In this document: positions 55,477-63,342 of the stretch, piece after piece | Layout: each line of letters opens with the position of its first letter | Position numbering within the stretch: position 1 is the stretch's first letter | Origin: Bacillus atrophaeus | Lineage (GTDB): Bacteria; Bacillota; Bacilli; Bacillales; Bacillaceae | DNA length: 64,000 nucleotides | Reading direction: 5' to 3' | Assembly (NCBI RefSeq): GCF_001584335.1 | Contig: NZ_LSBB01000020.1 | Location: 124,001 to 188,000 of the forward strand | Made by a program: the position numbers and the translations under genes | Notes under the pieces: generated by a model | Seen by the model: only the letters and a program-made list of their open reading frames with translations | What the model was told of the DNA's origin: nothing | The model's database searches: none

Positions 55477-57007
55477 AGTCATTCTTTATTTGTTTCAGCG
55501 GCTTAATGGCAGGGCCTTCCGCCACCTCGCCGTTTGGCTTGAAGCGGGACCCGTGGCAAGGGCAGTCCCATGTGTGCTCGCCGTCGTTCCATTCAACTTC
55601 GCAGCCTAAATGCGTACAGGTCGTATCAACGAGATGCAAGCACCCTTGTTCATCTCTATATGCACCGGCTCTTTTGCCGTTTACGGTGACGATTTTTCCT
55701 TCTCCCGTTTCCACATCCTCCGGTTTCACATCCGGTTTTTCAAGCTTTCCTTTAATGAAATGCTTGGCGACATCGGCATTGTAGGAAATGATCTTTTTTA
55801 AGCCGGGATCGGGATGGAAACGGGACGGAGTGAAGATGTTTGCGTATGAATTCTGTTTGTTTTCAATATGGTCAGACAAGATGTTCGCCGCAACGGCTGA
55901 ACTTGTCATCCCCCATTTTTTAAACCCGGTGGCGACAAGGATATTGTCTTCATTTTTTGAGATCGGCCCGATGAATGGGATTTTGTCAATGCTGACAAGA
56001 TCTTGGGTTGACCAGTGATACGGAATGCTTTCAATTCCGATTGTGTTTTCGGCGAACTGTTTCAGCGCTTCGTAATGCTCTGACATTTCTTTTCCCTGAC
56101 CGGTTTTGTGGCTTTCACCGCTCACCAGAACAAGCTTGTCTCCGTTCATCTCGGTATATCGGAGCGATCTTGACGGCTGATCAATACTCAGATACATGCC
56201 TTCCGGGTATTCGATTTTCGGTTTAACTGCAAGAATATAAGATCTGTCAGAGTACATTCTGGCAGAATATAACCCGCCGCCGTCATAAAAAGGAAAGTGT
56301 GAACAGCATACAATATATTTGCTTTTAATGGCGTGTCTGTTTTTGGTTACGACCTCAGGCAGCACGCCTTTTTTAATATCAAGCGCCGCTGTCTGCTCAA
56401 AAATTCGCCCGCCGTTCTTTACGATGTCATCAAGCAGGGCTGTGAGGTAAAGCAGCGGATGAAACTGAGCCTGATGCTTCATGACAAGCCCCAACTTGAT
56501 ATCAACGGGGACAGGCAGTTCCTTAACAAGTTCCCGCTCTATCCCAAGCTTTGTATAGGCCTCGTGCTCGTCCCTGATTTTTTTGACAGATGACTCGCTC
56601 GTTGCGTAAATATACGCATCCTGTTCTGTAAAATCGCAAGAAATCTGTTTCTCCTTCACAATATCTTTAATGTAAAAAAGCGCTTTTTGGTTGGCTTCAT
56701 AATAGAGCCTCGCGTTTGGCATGCCGATATGATTGATTAACTCGTCATATATCAAGTCATGCTGGGCCGTGATTTTTGCCGTGGTATGGGCTGTTGTTCC
56801 GTTCAGAACTTGATTGGCTTCAATCAGCGTCACACGGAAGCCTCTTTTTGTCAGTTCATAGGCTGTAGTGATTCCGGTTATTCCGCCGCCGATAATCGTC
56901 ACATCAGTTTCTGTATCTTCCTGAAGTTCGGGAAAAGAGGGGACATCCGCTGATGCTCTCCAATATGACTCCGGAGCGTTGTCGTGTGAAAACGGTTGAG
57001 TAGTCAC
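55475..57007 (-). CDS. yhfW: YhfW, FAD-dependent oxidoreductase with C-terminal Rieske domain
   Basis: The 510-residue two-part protein has an N-terminal D-amino-acid-oxidase-like FAD domain with TDVTIIGGGITGITTAYELT near 33-52, and a C-terminal Rieske [2Fe-2S] domain with CTHLGCEVEW (Cys-His) and CPCHGSRF (Cys-His) near 465-497. Such fusions probably oxidise a small amine or acid; the substrate is unknown. It starts at GTG 57007 preceded by AAGGGAGG; upstream codons have no SD. Confidence 0.9.
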   Translation of the reverse strand: MTTQPFSHDNAPESYWRASADVPSFPELQEDTETDVTIIGGGITGITTAYELTKRGFRVTLIEANQVLNGTTAHTTAKITAQHDLIYDELINHIGMPNARLYYEANQKALFYIKDIVKEKQISCDFTEQDAYIYATSESSVKKIRDEHEAYTKLGIERELVKELPVPVDIKLGLVMKHQAQFHPLLYLTALLDDIVKNGGRIFEQTAALDIKKGVLPEVVTKNRHAIKSKYIVCCSHFPFYDGGGLYSARMYSDRSYILAVKPKIEYPEGMYLSIDQPSRSLRYTEMNGDKLVLVSGESHKTGQGKEMSEHYEALKQFAENTIGIESIPYHWSTQDLVSIDKIPFIGPISKNEDNILVATGFKKWGMTSSAVAANILSDHIENKQNSYANIFTPSRFHPDPGLKKIISYNADVAKHFIKGKLEKPDVKPEDVETGEGKIVTVNGKRAGAYRDEQGCLHLVDTTCTHLGCEVEWNDGEHTWDCPCHGSRFKPNGEVAEGPAIKPLKQIKND

Positions 57008-57140
57008 GAAATAATACCTCCCTTGCAAGTTATTCTTAATTTTTCCATTATGCTCATATTCATACATCTAATAAATCATGTGATAGAAAGCTTTCTTTTT
57101 TCATAAAATAAAAAGGTTTATTGAGAAAGGAGTGATACGA

Positions 57141-57998
57141 TTGACGAATCAGAAAAAGAAAACATTGCCGCCCCAGCATCAGAACCAGCAGCCGGGTTTT
57201 GAATATGTCATGGACCCGCGGCCGGTGTTTGATAAGCCGATAAAAGAGAAGAAGCTGGAGGGAAAAACGGCTATTATCACCGGAGGCGACAGCGGAATCG
57301 GACGCGCCGTTTCTGTGTTATTTGCTAAGGAAGGCGCAAATGTTGTCATTGTGTATTTAAATGAACATAAGGATGCGGAAGAGACGAAGCAATATGTAGA
57401 GAACGAAGGCGTGAAGTGCCTGCTGATTGCAGGCGATGTCGGAGACGAAGCTTTTTGTAATGATATCGTAAGACAGGCGAGCCAAGCGTTTCCGTCCATT
57501 GATATTCTGGTGAACAACGCGGCAGAGCAGCATGTGCAGACAGGTATTGAAAAAATCACAAGCCACCAGCTGGTAAGAACATTTCAGACCAATATCTTCT
57601 CCATGTTCTACTTAACAAAGGCTGTATTGCCGCATCTGAAAAAAGGATGCTCGATTATTAACACAGCCTCCATCACGGCCTATCAAGGAAATGAAAGGCT
57701 GATTGATTATTCAGCAACGAAAGGAGCCATTGTTACGTTCACAAGGTCGCTTTCTCAATCTCTTGTCAAACAGGGGATCAGGGTAAATGCTGTGGCGCCC
57801 GGTCCGATTTGGACGCCGCTCATTCCGGCAAGCTTTGCGGCTAAAGATGTAGAAGTCTTCGGTTCAGATGTGCCGATGGAACGGCCGGGACAGCCTGTTG
57901 AAGTGGCTCCAAGCTACTTATACTTAGCCAGTGATGACTCGACTTACGTAACGGGGCAGACGATTCATGTCAACGGGGGAACAATTGTAAACGGATAA
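57141..57998 (+). CDS. yhxC: YhxC, short-chain dehydrogenase/reductase
   Basis: The 285-residue SDR has an N-terminal extension rich in Lys and Gln ([18 protein letters not shown]), the [12 protein letters not shown] nucleotide motif near 53-64, NNAAEQH, catalytic S and YSATKGA (YxxxK) and a C-terminal VNGG. It belongs to the YhdF/YhxC group seen with general-stress and spore functions; the substrate is unknown. TTG 57141 has AAAGGAG at eight bases. It diverges from yhfW. Confidence 0.9.
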   Translation: MTNQKKKTLPPQHQNQQPGFEYVMDPRPVFDKPIKEKKLEGKTAIITGGDSGIGRAVSVLFAKEGANVVIVYLNEHKDAEETKQYVENEGVKCLLIAGDVGDEAFCNDIVRQASQAFPSIDILVNNAAEQHVQTGIEKITSHQLVRTFQTNIFSMFYLTKAVLPHLKKGCSIINTASITAYQGNERLIDYSATKGAIVTFTRSLSQSLVKQGIRVNAVAPGPIWTPLIPASFAAKDVEVFGSDVPMERPGQPVEVAPSYLYLASDDSTYVTGQTIHVNGGTIVNG

Positions 57999-58002
57999 TA
58001 TA

Positions 58003-58033
58003 AAAAAGCCAATCCATGTAGGATTGGCTTATT
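58003..58033. terminator. Bidirectional terminator between yhxC and yhzC
   Basis: AAGCCAATCC and GGATTGGCTT form a 10-bp stem with a five-base loop and an A6 run on the left, best suited to the minus-strand yhzC. Confidence 0.85.
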
Positions 58034-58262
58034 CACTCTGCTTGAGAGCGGCATATTCTTTAGAGAGCGTAAGGAACGCTTCTTTATCTTTTTCATCTAA
58101 CGCTTTATTGATTTTATCAGTCAGCATGGTCAACCGACGCTTAAACAAGGATTCATCGAGCACCATTTGAATGTAAATATCCATCATCGTTACATCAAAT
58201 TCTTTTGTTTTTTGCGTGTTGCGGGACTTCATGAGCTCAGTGTACGATTTTTTCTCTTTCAT
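58029..58262 (-). CDS. yhzC: YhzC, IDEAL-domain protein
   Basis: The 77-residue protein has MKEKKSYTELMKSRNTQKTK followed by an IDEAL domain (MVLDESLFKRRLTMLTDKINKALDEKDKEAF). The same short domain occurs at the C-terminus of ComK-related and RNA-polymerase-associated proteins and probably mediates binding to a partner. ATG 58262 has GGGGGGATTC. Its neighbour comK is divergent, and the intergenic region carries ComK boxes; whether ComK affects yhzC is unknown. Confidence 0.88.
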   Translation of the reverse strand: MKEKKSYTELMKSRNTQKTKEFDVTMMDIYIQMVLDESLFKRRLTMLTDKINKALDEKDKEAFLTLSKEYAALKQSE

Positions 58263-58439
58263 AAAGAATCCCCCCAATGCCTTTTTTTAAGTATATGGAT
58301 TACGGTCAGAAAAATCAATAAATTTTTATAATTTTTAGACAACTAATACTTGGAAAAATATCGACATATCCTGCAAAAAGCGTAGAGGAACAAATGATTA
58401 AAGGGTAGAAAGATAGAAAATAGTATCGGTGATAAGAAG

Positions 58440-58496
58440 AAATATTATTTTAAATAGTAATATAGAACTAATAACTACCTTTAAAAGATTATTTTG
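58440..58496. promoter_or_regulatory. ComK-binding K-box (two AT-boxes) upstream of comK
   Basis: Two perfect AAAA-N5-TTTT boxes lie at 58440-58452 and 58484-58496, with exactly 31 bp between them. This is the spacing known for the comK promoter itself in B. subtilis and allows positive autoregulation. A TAGATTATTAAGTATAAAT stretch near 58541-58559 may contain the -10. The whole 58278-58588 gap is this AT-rich control region. Confidence 0.85.
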
Positions 58497-58588
58497 AACT
58501 GTTTCGAAAAAAATCCTGTCGTTTTATTTACGTTGATGATAGATTATTAAGTATAAATTTTGCAAAAAAAAGAAATGGAGGAAGTATC

Positions 58589-59164
58589 ATGAGTCAGAAA
58601 ACTGACGCACCCCTAGACACCTACGAAGTAAACAGCTCAACAATCGCCGTATTGCCCGAACCGATGAACGGGAAAATGTACTCAAAGATCATTGAAAAGG
58701 ACTGCACGTTTTATGTCAGCATGAAGCCGCTGCAAATTGTCGACCGAAGCTGCCGTTACTTTGGCTCAAGTTATGCGGGAAGAAAAGCGGGAACCTATGA
58801 AGTGATTAACATTTCTCACAAGCCGCCGATCATGGTGGACCTTTCCAACCATATCTTTTTATTCCCTACACTTTCTTCGACAAGACCCCAATGCGGCTGG
58901 ATATCACACGTGCATGTAAAAGAATTTAAAGCCACGGAATTCGACGATACAGCTGTGACCTTTTCCAATGGAAAAACAATGGAGCTCCCGGTCTCCTGCA
59001 ATTCGTTCGAAAACCAGGTCTACCGCACGGCATGGCTCAGAACAAAATTCCAAGACCGGGTCGAACACGCGCCAAAACGGCAGGAATTCATGCTGTACCC
59101 GAAGGAAGAACGCACGCGGATGATTTATGATTTTATTTTGCGCGAGCTGGGCGAGCGGTACTGA
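58589..59164 (+). CDS. comK: ComK, competence transcription factor
   Basis: ComK activates DNA-uptake genes and its own gene by binding paired AT-boxes. The 191-residue protein begins MSQKTDAPLDTYEVNSSTIA and matches the family length (192 in B. subtilis). It contains the conserved SCRYFGSSYAGRKAGTYEVI and STRPQCGWISHVHV regions and the C-terminal MecA-contacting end (YDFILRELGERY). ATG 58589 has AAATGGAGGAAG. It is controlled at the protein level by MecA/ClpCP and at the promoter by the K-box described above. Confidence 0.95.
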   Translation: MSQKTDAPLDTYEVNSSTIAVLPEPMNGKMYSKIIEKDCTFYVSMKPLQIVDRSCRYFGSSYAGRKAGTYEVINISHKPPIMVDLSNHIFLFPTLSSTRPQCGWISHVHVKEFKATEFDDTAVTFSNGKTMELPVSCNSFENQVYRTAWLRTKFQDRVEHAPKRQEFMLYPKEERTRMIYDFILRELGERY

Positions 59165-59381
59165 GGGAATAATGGGAACAGGCCCACAAAACGTTAATCC
59201 TATTATGAATGTGCGGCTGAAGATGTGTGATTGCTGAAGTTTGATCAAAGATCATACTTGAGCCGGCTAAAAAGATGCGCTTGATATCTCAATCTTTCTT
59301 CCTATTTATATTGTAAATGGCGATTATTTCAATTATGATAAATCTAGCTATGAAACAACTGTAAATAGGGGGATGGATGAG

Positions 59382-59654
59382 ATGTTTAAAAAGGCAGCTG
59401 CCGTTCTGTTGTGCTTAGGCCTGATTTTCGGTTTTTCTTACGGGGCAGATCATACAGCAGAAGCAAAGACAAAGGTGAAGACGTATAAAAATTGTAAAGC
59501 GCTGAACAAAGATTATAAGGGCGGGGTTGCCCGTTCAGCTAAGGTGAAGAATAAAGGCGGAAAAACGAAGTACAAGCCTTACGTCTCAAAGGCGCTGTAT
59601 GACGCTAATAAAAAGAGCGACCGTGATAAGGATTACATCGCGTGCGAACGATAA
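59382..59654 (+). CDS. yhjA: YhjA-type secreted protein with excalibur calcium-binding domain
   Basis: The 90-residue protein has a signal peptide (FKKAAAVLLCLGLIFGFSYG then ADHTAEA) and a mature basic part ending in an excalibur-like motif, NCKALNKDY ... DRDKDYIACER, with the two Cys and the D-x-D-x-D pattern. Such domains bind calcium outside the cell, often next to nucleases. I start at ATG 59382, because AGGGGG is then nine bases away; ATG 59373 abuts the SD. It is in the place of yhjA. The SDR gene yhxD that I recall next to comK in B. subtilis is absent. Confidence 0.75.
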   Translation: MFKKAAAVLLCLGLIFGFSYGADHTAEAKTKVKTYKNCKALNKDYKGGVARSAKVKNKGGKTKYKPYVSKALYDANKKSDRDKDYIACER

Positions 59655-59661
59655 TATCGGC

Positions 59662-59697
59662 AAAAAAGCAATCTGAACATGTCAGATTGCTTTTTTA
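59662..59697. terminator. Bidirectional terminator between yhjA and yhjB
   Basis: AAAAAAGCAATCTG and CAGATTGCTTTTTT form a long stem with a seven-base loop between convergent genes. Confidence 0.9.
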
Positions 59698-61169
59698 TTA
59701 TACGATGCGTGACCGGCTGAGCCGGCCTTTGTTTTCCTTGTCCACATGCTGACAGCCATCATAACTGTAACATTGAGCAGCAGGGCGATGATGCCTACAT
59801 TCAAATCTTTCATCATTTGAGGCAAAAACGGCAGCAATGTTCCGATTGTCGTTTCGGTCAGCGTAATATATGCGACCGCGCCGACTCCTGTTATAATGCC
59901 GGCAAAAGCGCCTTGTTTTGTCACGAAACGGTGTTTCGGCAGGCTGAAAAGCAGTGCCGGGAACAGTTGAGTGACAAGGCTGTATCCCATCAGGAGCAGA
60001 GTGACAATGGTGTTTCCGCCTTTGAATGTAAAGTACACTGAAATCAGGGCGATGACGGGCACGGTGTATTTCGCCAATGTTGTCACGTGCTGTTCAGAGG
60101 TGTTCGGAGCAAGTGCCTGATACACATTTTTGGCAAACAATGTGGAGGCGGCCATTAAAATCATGGAGCCCGGCACAAGAGCCGTGAGTAATCCCGCTGC
60201 TCCGATGACCCCGACAATCCATGGGTCAAATGTCTGAAGAGACAGCCTCAAGAGAGACAAATCCGCATCCGCACCTTTCAACCCCGGAACCTGCAAAATC
60301 GCAGCAAAACCGACAAAAAGGACAAATAACAGGACAAGCTGATATAAAGGCATAATCATGGCATTTTTCCGAAATACTTTTGGGTTTTCCGCTGAATAGG
60401 AAGCTGCGAAGGTATGGGGCCACATGTAAAATCCGAGTGCTGTTAATAATACGGTTGAGCTGAACCAAGAGACGCTCTGTCCGCTTTCCGGCAGGGTGAG
60501 AAAGCCGGGTTTTGCCGCGTCGAGCTGTTGGAACATGTCCTGAAAACCGCCATAGTAATGAAAGGGCAGGTAAAGCCCGAGAAACAAAGCCACGACCAAT
60601 ATTAAAATATCTTTGACAACCGATATCCAAGCCGACCCGTGAATGCCGGAAACCATAACATAAACCGTGGTGGAAACGGCTCCGATCCAAATGGCCGCAG
60701 CCGGGGTGATTTGCCCGTAGGACGTTTCTGATACAATTAACCCGAGTCCTTTCAGCTGTAAAACAAGATAAGGAATCAGCGCCGCAATTCCGACTAAGGA
60801 GACAATGATGCCCAGCAGAGGACTATCATATTTTTTGATGAAAAAGTCGGATTGTGACATAAGCTTGTGCTCTTTAGAATATGTCCAGACGGCTGGTAGA
60901 AGCCAATAAGATATGATATAGGCCAAACAACCGTAAGCGATGATATAAAAGGCCGGCCCGCCTTTGCCGTAAGCCCAGCCGCTTCCGCCTAAAAATGTAA
61001 AGGTGGTATAAATTTCTCCCGCCATAAGCAAAAAGACAAAAATAGTGCCGAACCCGCGTCCTCCGACCGTCCATTGCTCAAGGTTCATATCTTTTCCTTT
61101 TTTGGCCCGTATGCCAAGGTACATGCAAAATAAGAGTACACTAAAAATAATGATCAGCGCTGCATTCAT
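59682..61169 (-). CDS. yhjB: YhjB, sodium:solute symporter (SSS family)
   Basis: The 495-residue carrier has about 13 membrane helices and SSS-family motifs: WTVGGRGFGTIFVFLLMAGE near the N-terminus, GSGWAYGKGGPAFYIIAYGC, a sodium-site helix SGIHGSAWISVVKDILILVV and the signature-like GAAGLLTALVPGSMILMAAS. The substrate is unknown; relatives carry monocarboxylates, proline or pantothenate. Its start overlaps the yhjC stop by four bases (ATGA), so YhjB and YhjC are likely partners. Confidence 0.9.
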   Translation of the reverse strand: MNAALIIIFSVLLFCMYLGIRAKKGKDMNLEQWTVGGRGFGTIFVFLLMAGEIYTTFTFLGGSGWAYGKGGPAFYIIAYGCLAYIISYWLLPAVWTYSKEHKLMSQSDFFIKKYDSPLLGIIVSLVGIAALIPYLVLQLKGLGLIVSETSYGQITPAAAIWIGAVSTTVYVMVSGIHGSAWISVVKDILILVVALFLGLYLPFHYYGGFQDMFQQLDAAKPGFLTLPESGQSVSWFSSTVLLTALGFYMWPHTFAASYSAENPKVFRKNAMIMPLYQLVLLFVLFVGFAAILQVPGLKGADADLSLLRLSLQTFDPWIVGVIGAAGLLTALVPGSMILMAASTLFAKNVYQALAPNTSEQHVTTLAKYTVPVIALISVYFTFKGGNTIVTLLLMGYSLVTQLFPALLFSLPKHRFVTKQGAFAGIITGVGAVAYITLTETTIGTLLPFLPQMMKDLNVGIIALLLNVTVMMAVSMWTRKTKAGSAGHASYNKKAI

Positions 61170-61366
61170 TTTGTCCCACCTTCCTTATTTTCCTTGTCCA
61201 AGACATATACAATGGTCATCAGTACAGAGGTCAAGAGCGCCCACATGACAATGTAAGCAAGAATAAAGGGCATACCGAAAAGGTAAGGAGTGACTTTGTT
61301 AGCAAATTGAATCCCGAATAAAATTCCGATAAAGGGTAAAGCCGCAAGTACATGAATCAGTTTCAT
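61166..61366 (-). CDS. yhjC: YhjC, small partner membrane protein (DUF3311)
   Basis: The 66-residue protein has two membrane segments (HVLAALPFIGILFGIQFANK and FGMPFILAYIVMWALLTSVL) and a charged tail (DKENKEGG). DUF3311 proteins are regularly found immediately before SSS symporters and are presumed accessory subunits. ATG 61366 has the strong SD ATAAGGAGGAG. Confidence 0.9.
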   Translation of the reverse strand: MKLIHVLAALPFIGILFGIQFANKVTPYLFGMPFILAYIVMWALLTSVLMTIVYVLDKENKEGGTK

Positions 61367-61493
61367 AATGCTCCTCCTTATCTGTCGAAAATCAAGGGTT
61401 CGGCTGACGGGGTTAATAATACGTGTTTCGAATTATAAATAAAATGTTTCAATTTGTATAGTGTGAATTGTCTGTTAATTATAATAATTTACG

Positions 61494-61859
61494 TCAATTG
61501 CTTTTTTCAGCCGCAAATAAATAATGCTCCAGTAATCCGCTTACCTGCTCCCGAATCCGCGGGTTGAAGTAACGGTGATTTTCCTCGTACCCGTTGATGG
61601 CAAATACATAAAACGTAAACGCATCATCCCGGTCCGCCTGATGAATTTTAATCTTCCTTTTCCGCAGTTCTTGTCGTATGCCGATCAAATCCTTTTGTGC
61701 TATTTTTAATGATTGTTTGATAAGTTGTATATAGGGCTGTTTCAGTTTGAGTGTGCTTTTTCCGATGCTGTCCAGGTCGCGGTTTAAAATCGTGATGGCC
61801 ATCGGCAAAAAGAGCGCCCTTTCAATGATGTCATATACTTCTGCCTTTGTGTTTGGCAT
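61494..61859 (-). CDS. yhjD: YhjD, helical protein of unknown function
   Basis: The 121-residue soluble protein begins MPNTKAEVYDIIERALFLPM and is rich in charged helices with conserved aromatic stretches (FYVFAINGYEENHRYFNPRI). It belongs to the YhjD family of bacilli; no function is known to me. ATG 61859 has AGAAGGGAC. It is divergent from yhjE. Confidence 0.85.
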   Translation of the reverse strand: MPNTKAEVYDIIERALFLPMAITILNRDLDSIGKSTLKLKQPYIQLIKQSLKIAQKDLIGIRQELRKRKIKIHQADRDDAFTFYVFAINGYEENHRYFNPRIREQVSGLLEHYLFAAEKSN

Positions 61860-62013
61860 GTAAGTCCCTTCTTTCTTTGGGAACGTTTGTTCTTATTTGT
61901 ATTCTATATCGACATAAGAAATGTTTCAAGGTCTGAGAAAAAAGACCGAAATTTTTTAGTTTTTTGCCGATAATGTGTAGAATAAGGATAGACAAACCTG
62001 ATGAGGAGTATAA

Positions 62014-62637
62014 ATGTTGGAGCATTTTTTTTCTTATTTGACTGAGGATCGTTTAACTGAATTATTTCAAAGCTACAGGGCTTTTGGTCCGTTGATTGCT
62101 GTTTTGCTTCCTTTAATTGAAGCATTTCTTCCTTTCTTGCCTTTGGTCGTCTTTGTGGTGGCGAATACGAATTCCTTCGGATTGTGGGAAGGGTTTATCT
62201 TGTCCTGGCTGGGATCAACTGCCGGAGCGGTGCTTGTTTTTTTTATCGTCCGCCGTTACGGGCAGAGGAGAATTCTCGGGTTTATCCGCAGACATCAGTC
62301 AGTCAGAAAGCTGATGCAGTGGGTGGAAAGGCGCGGCTTCGGACCGCTGTTTATTCTGCTTTGCTTCCCATTTACGCCGTCAGCAGCGGTAAATGTCGTC
62401 GCCGGCTTATCAAGGATTGGAATGCGGCCGTTTATTTTGGCGGCGGCTTCGGGGAAGCTTGTTATGATTTTTATGATCAGCTTCATCGGTTATGATCTCC
62501 ACGCGCTGATTACTCAGCCTATTCGGACAATCATTGCCGTATTGGTCATTGTTGTATTATGGTATGTCGGCAAGAGAGTGGAACGGCGTTTACATGTGAA
62601 AGCCAGTCAGCAGGAAAACGACGGAGGGAGACAATAA
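62014..62637 (+). CDS. yhjE: YhjE, DedA/TVP38-type (SNARE-associated Golgi) membrane protein
   Basis: The 207-residue membrane protein has the family core: a re-entrant LIEAFLPFLPLVVFVVANTN, G-S-x-x-G-A (LGSTAGAVLVFFIVRRYGQR) and FIRRHQSVRKLMQWVERRGFGPLFILLCFPFTPSAAVNVVAG with the conserved F-P-x-x-P region. DedA proteins help recycle lipid carriers such as undecaprenyl phosphate across the membrane. SD GATGAGGAG lies before ATG 62014. Its end overlaps the SD of sipV, so the two are likely co-translated. Confidence 0.9.
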   Translation: MLEHFFSYLTEDRLTELFQSYRAFGPLIAVLLPLIEAFLPFLPLVVFVVANTNSFGLWEGFILSWLGSTAGAVLVFFIVRRYGQRRILGFIRRHQSVRKLMQWVERRGFGPLFILLCFPFTPSAAVNVVAGLSRIGMRPFILAAASGKLVMIFMISFIGYDLHALITQPIRTIIAVLVIVVLWYVGKRVERRLHVKASQQENDGGRQ

Positions 62638-62639
62638 TT

Positions 62640-63140
62640 TTGAAAAAACGGTTTTGGTTCATGGCCGGTGTGGTGTGTGTGGTTCTGGTCATTCAGGCTA
62701 AAAATGCTGTTTTTATTGATTATAAAGTTGAAGGCATCAGTATGAAACCGACCTTTCAGGAAGGGAATGAGCTGATGGTCAATAAATTTTCGCATCGCTT
62801 TAAAACCATCCGCCGTTTTGATATCGTGCTGTTTAAAGGCCCGGAAAAAAAGGTGCTGATCAAACGGGTGATCGGCTTGCCAGGGGAGTCTATCCAATAT
62901 CGGGATGATAAGCTGTATGTCAATGGAAAACAGGTTAAAGAACCTTTTTTGAAATCTCTAAAATCCGTATCTGCGGGGAGCCATGTGACCGGAGATTTTA
63001 CGCTAAAGGAAGCAATTGGTAAAGATGCGGTGCCAAAGGGACAATATTTTGTAATTGGAGATAATCGCATTTACAGCTTTGACAGCCGCCATTTTGGACC
63101 GGTTAAGGATAAAGATATCGTCGGAGTCATTTCTGATTGA
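62640..63140 (+). CDS. sipV: SipV, type I signal peptidase
   Basis: The 166-residue membrane-bound serine/lysine signal peptidase starts MKKRFWFMAGVVCVVLVIQA, a single anchor. It has the catalytic serine in EGISMKPTF and the lysine in VLIKRVIGLPGE, with GDNRIYSFDSRHFG near the end. It cleaves Sec and Tat signal peptides on the outer side of the membrane; in B. subtilis SipV is one of the minor enzymes. It starts at TTG 62640, two bases after the yhjE stop, with SD GGAGGGAG inside yhjE. Confidence 0.95.
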   Translation: MKKRFWFMAGVVCVVLVIQAKNAVFIDYKVEGISMKPTFQEGNELMVNKFSHRFKTIRRFDIVLFKGPEKKVLIKRVIGLPGESIQYRDDKLYVNGKQVKEPFLKSLKSVSAGSHVTGDFTLKEAIGKDAVPKGQYFVIGDNRIYSFDSRHFGPVKDKDIVGVISD

Positions 63141-63156
63141 GGCTCTATAAAAAACA

Positions 63157-63186
63157 AGGACGCCAATATACCGGCGTCTTTTTTTT
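63157..63186 (+). terminator. Terminator after sipV
   Basis: GGACGCC and GGCGTCT arms are followed by T8, about 17 bases after the sipV stop. Confidence 0.82.
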
Positions 63187-63209
63187 GTGATAAATTTGGA
63201 AAAAAGGTG

Positions 63210-63238
63210 TTGATACACAAGCTGAGAGTCATTATAAT
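63210..63238 (+). promoter_or_regulatory. Sigma-A promoter of yhjG
   Basis: TTGATA and a perfect TATAAT are separated by 17 bp, which is close to consensus. Transcription would start near 63245, inside the inverted repeat that follows. Confidence 0.8.
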
Positions 63239-63243
63239 AAAAA

Positions 63244-63261
63244 TTGTTACGCGTGTAACAA
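63244..63261. promoter_or_regulatory. Inverted-repeat operator at the yhjG transcription start
   Basis: TTGTTAC-GCGT-GTAACAA is a perfect 7-bp inverted repeat around a four-base centre, covering the predicted +1. This position suits a repressor; the MarR-type gene yhjH that follows yhjG in B. subtilis is a candidate binder. Confidence 0.65.
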
Positions 63262-63342
63262 AAATGAAAAGTCTGAATCAAGGTTCATGGATGATATTCT
63301 TTTATTTTTGTTTCTCTCGTAATAAAAAAAGGAGTGGTGAAT

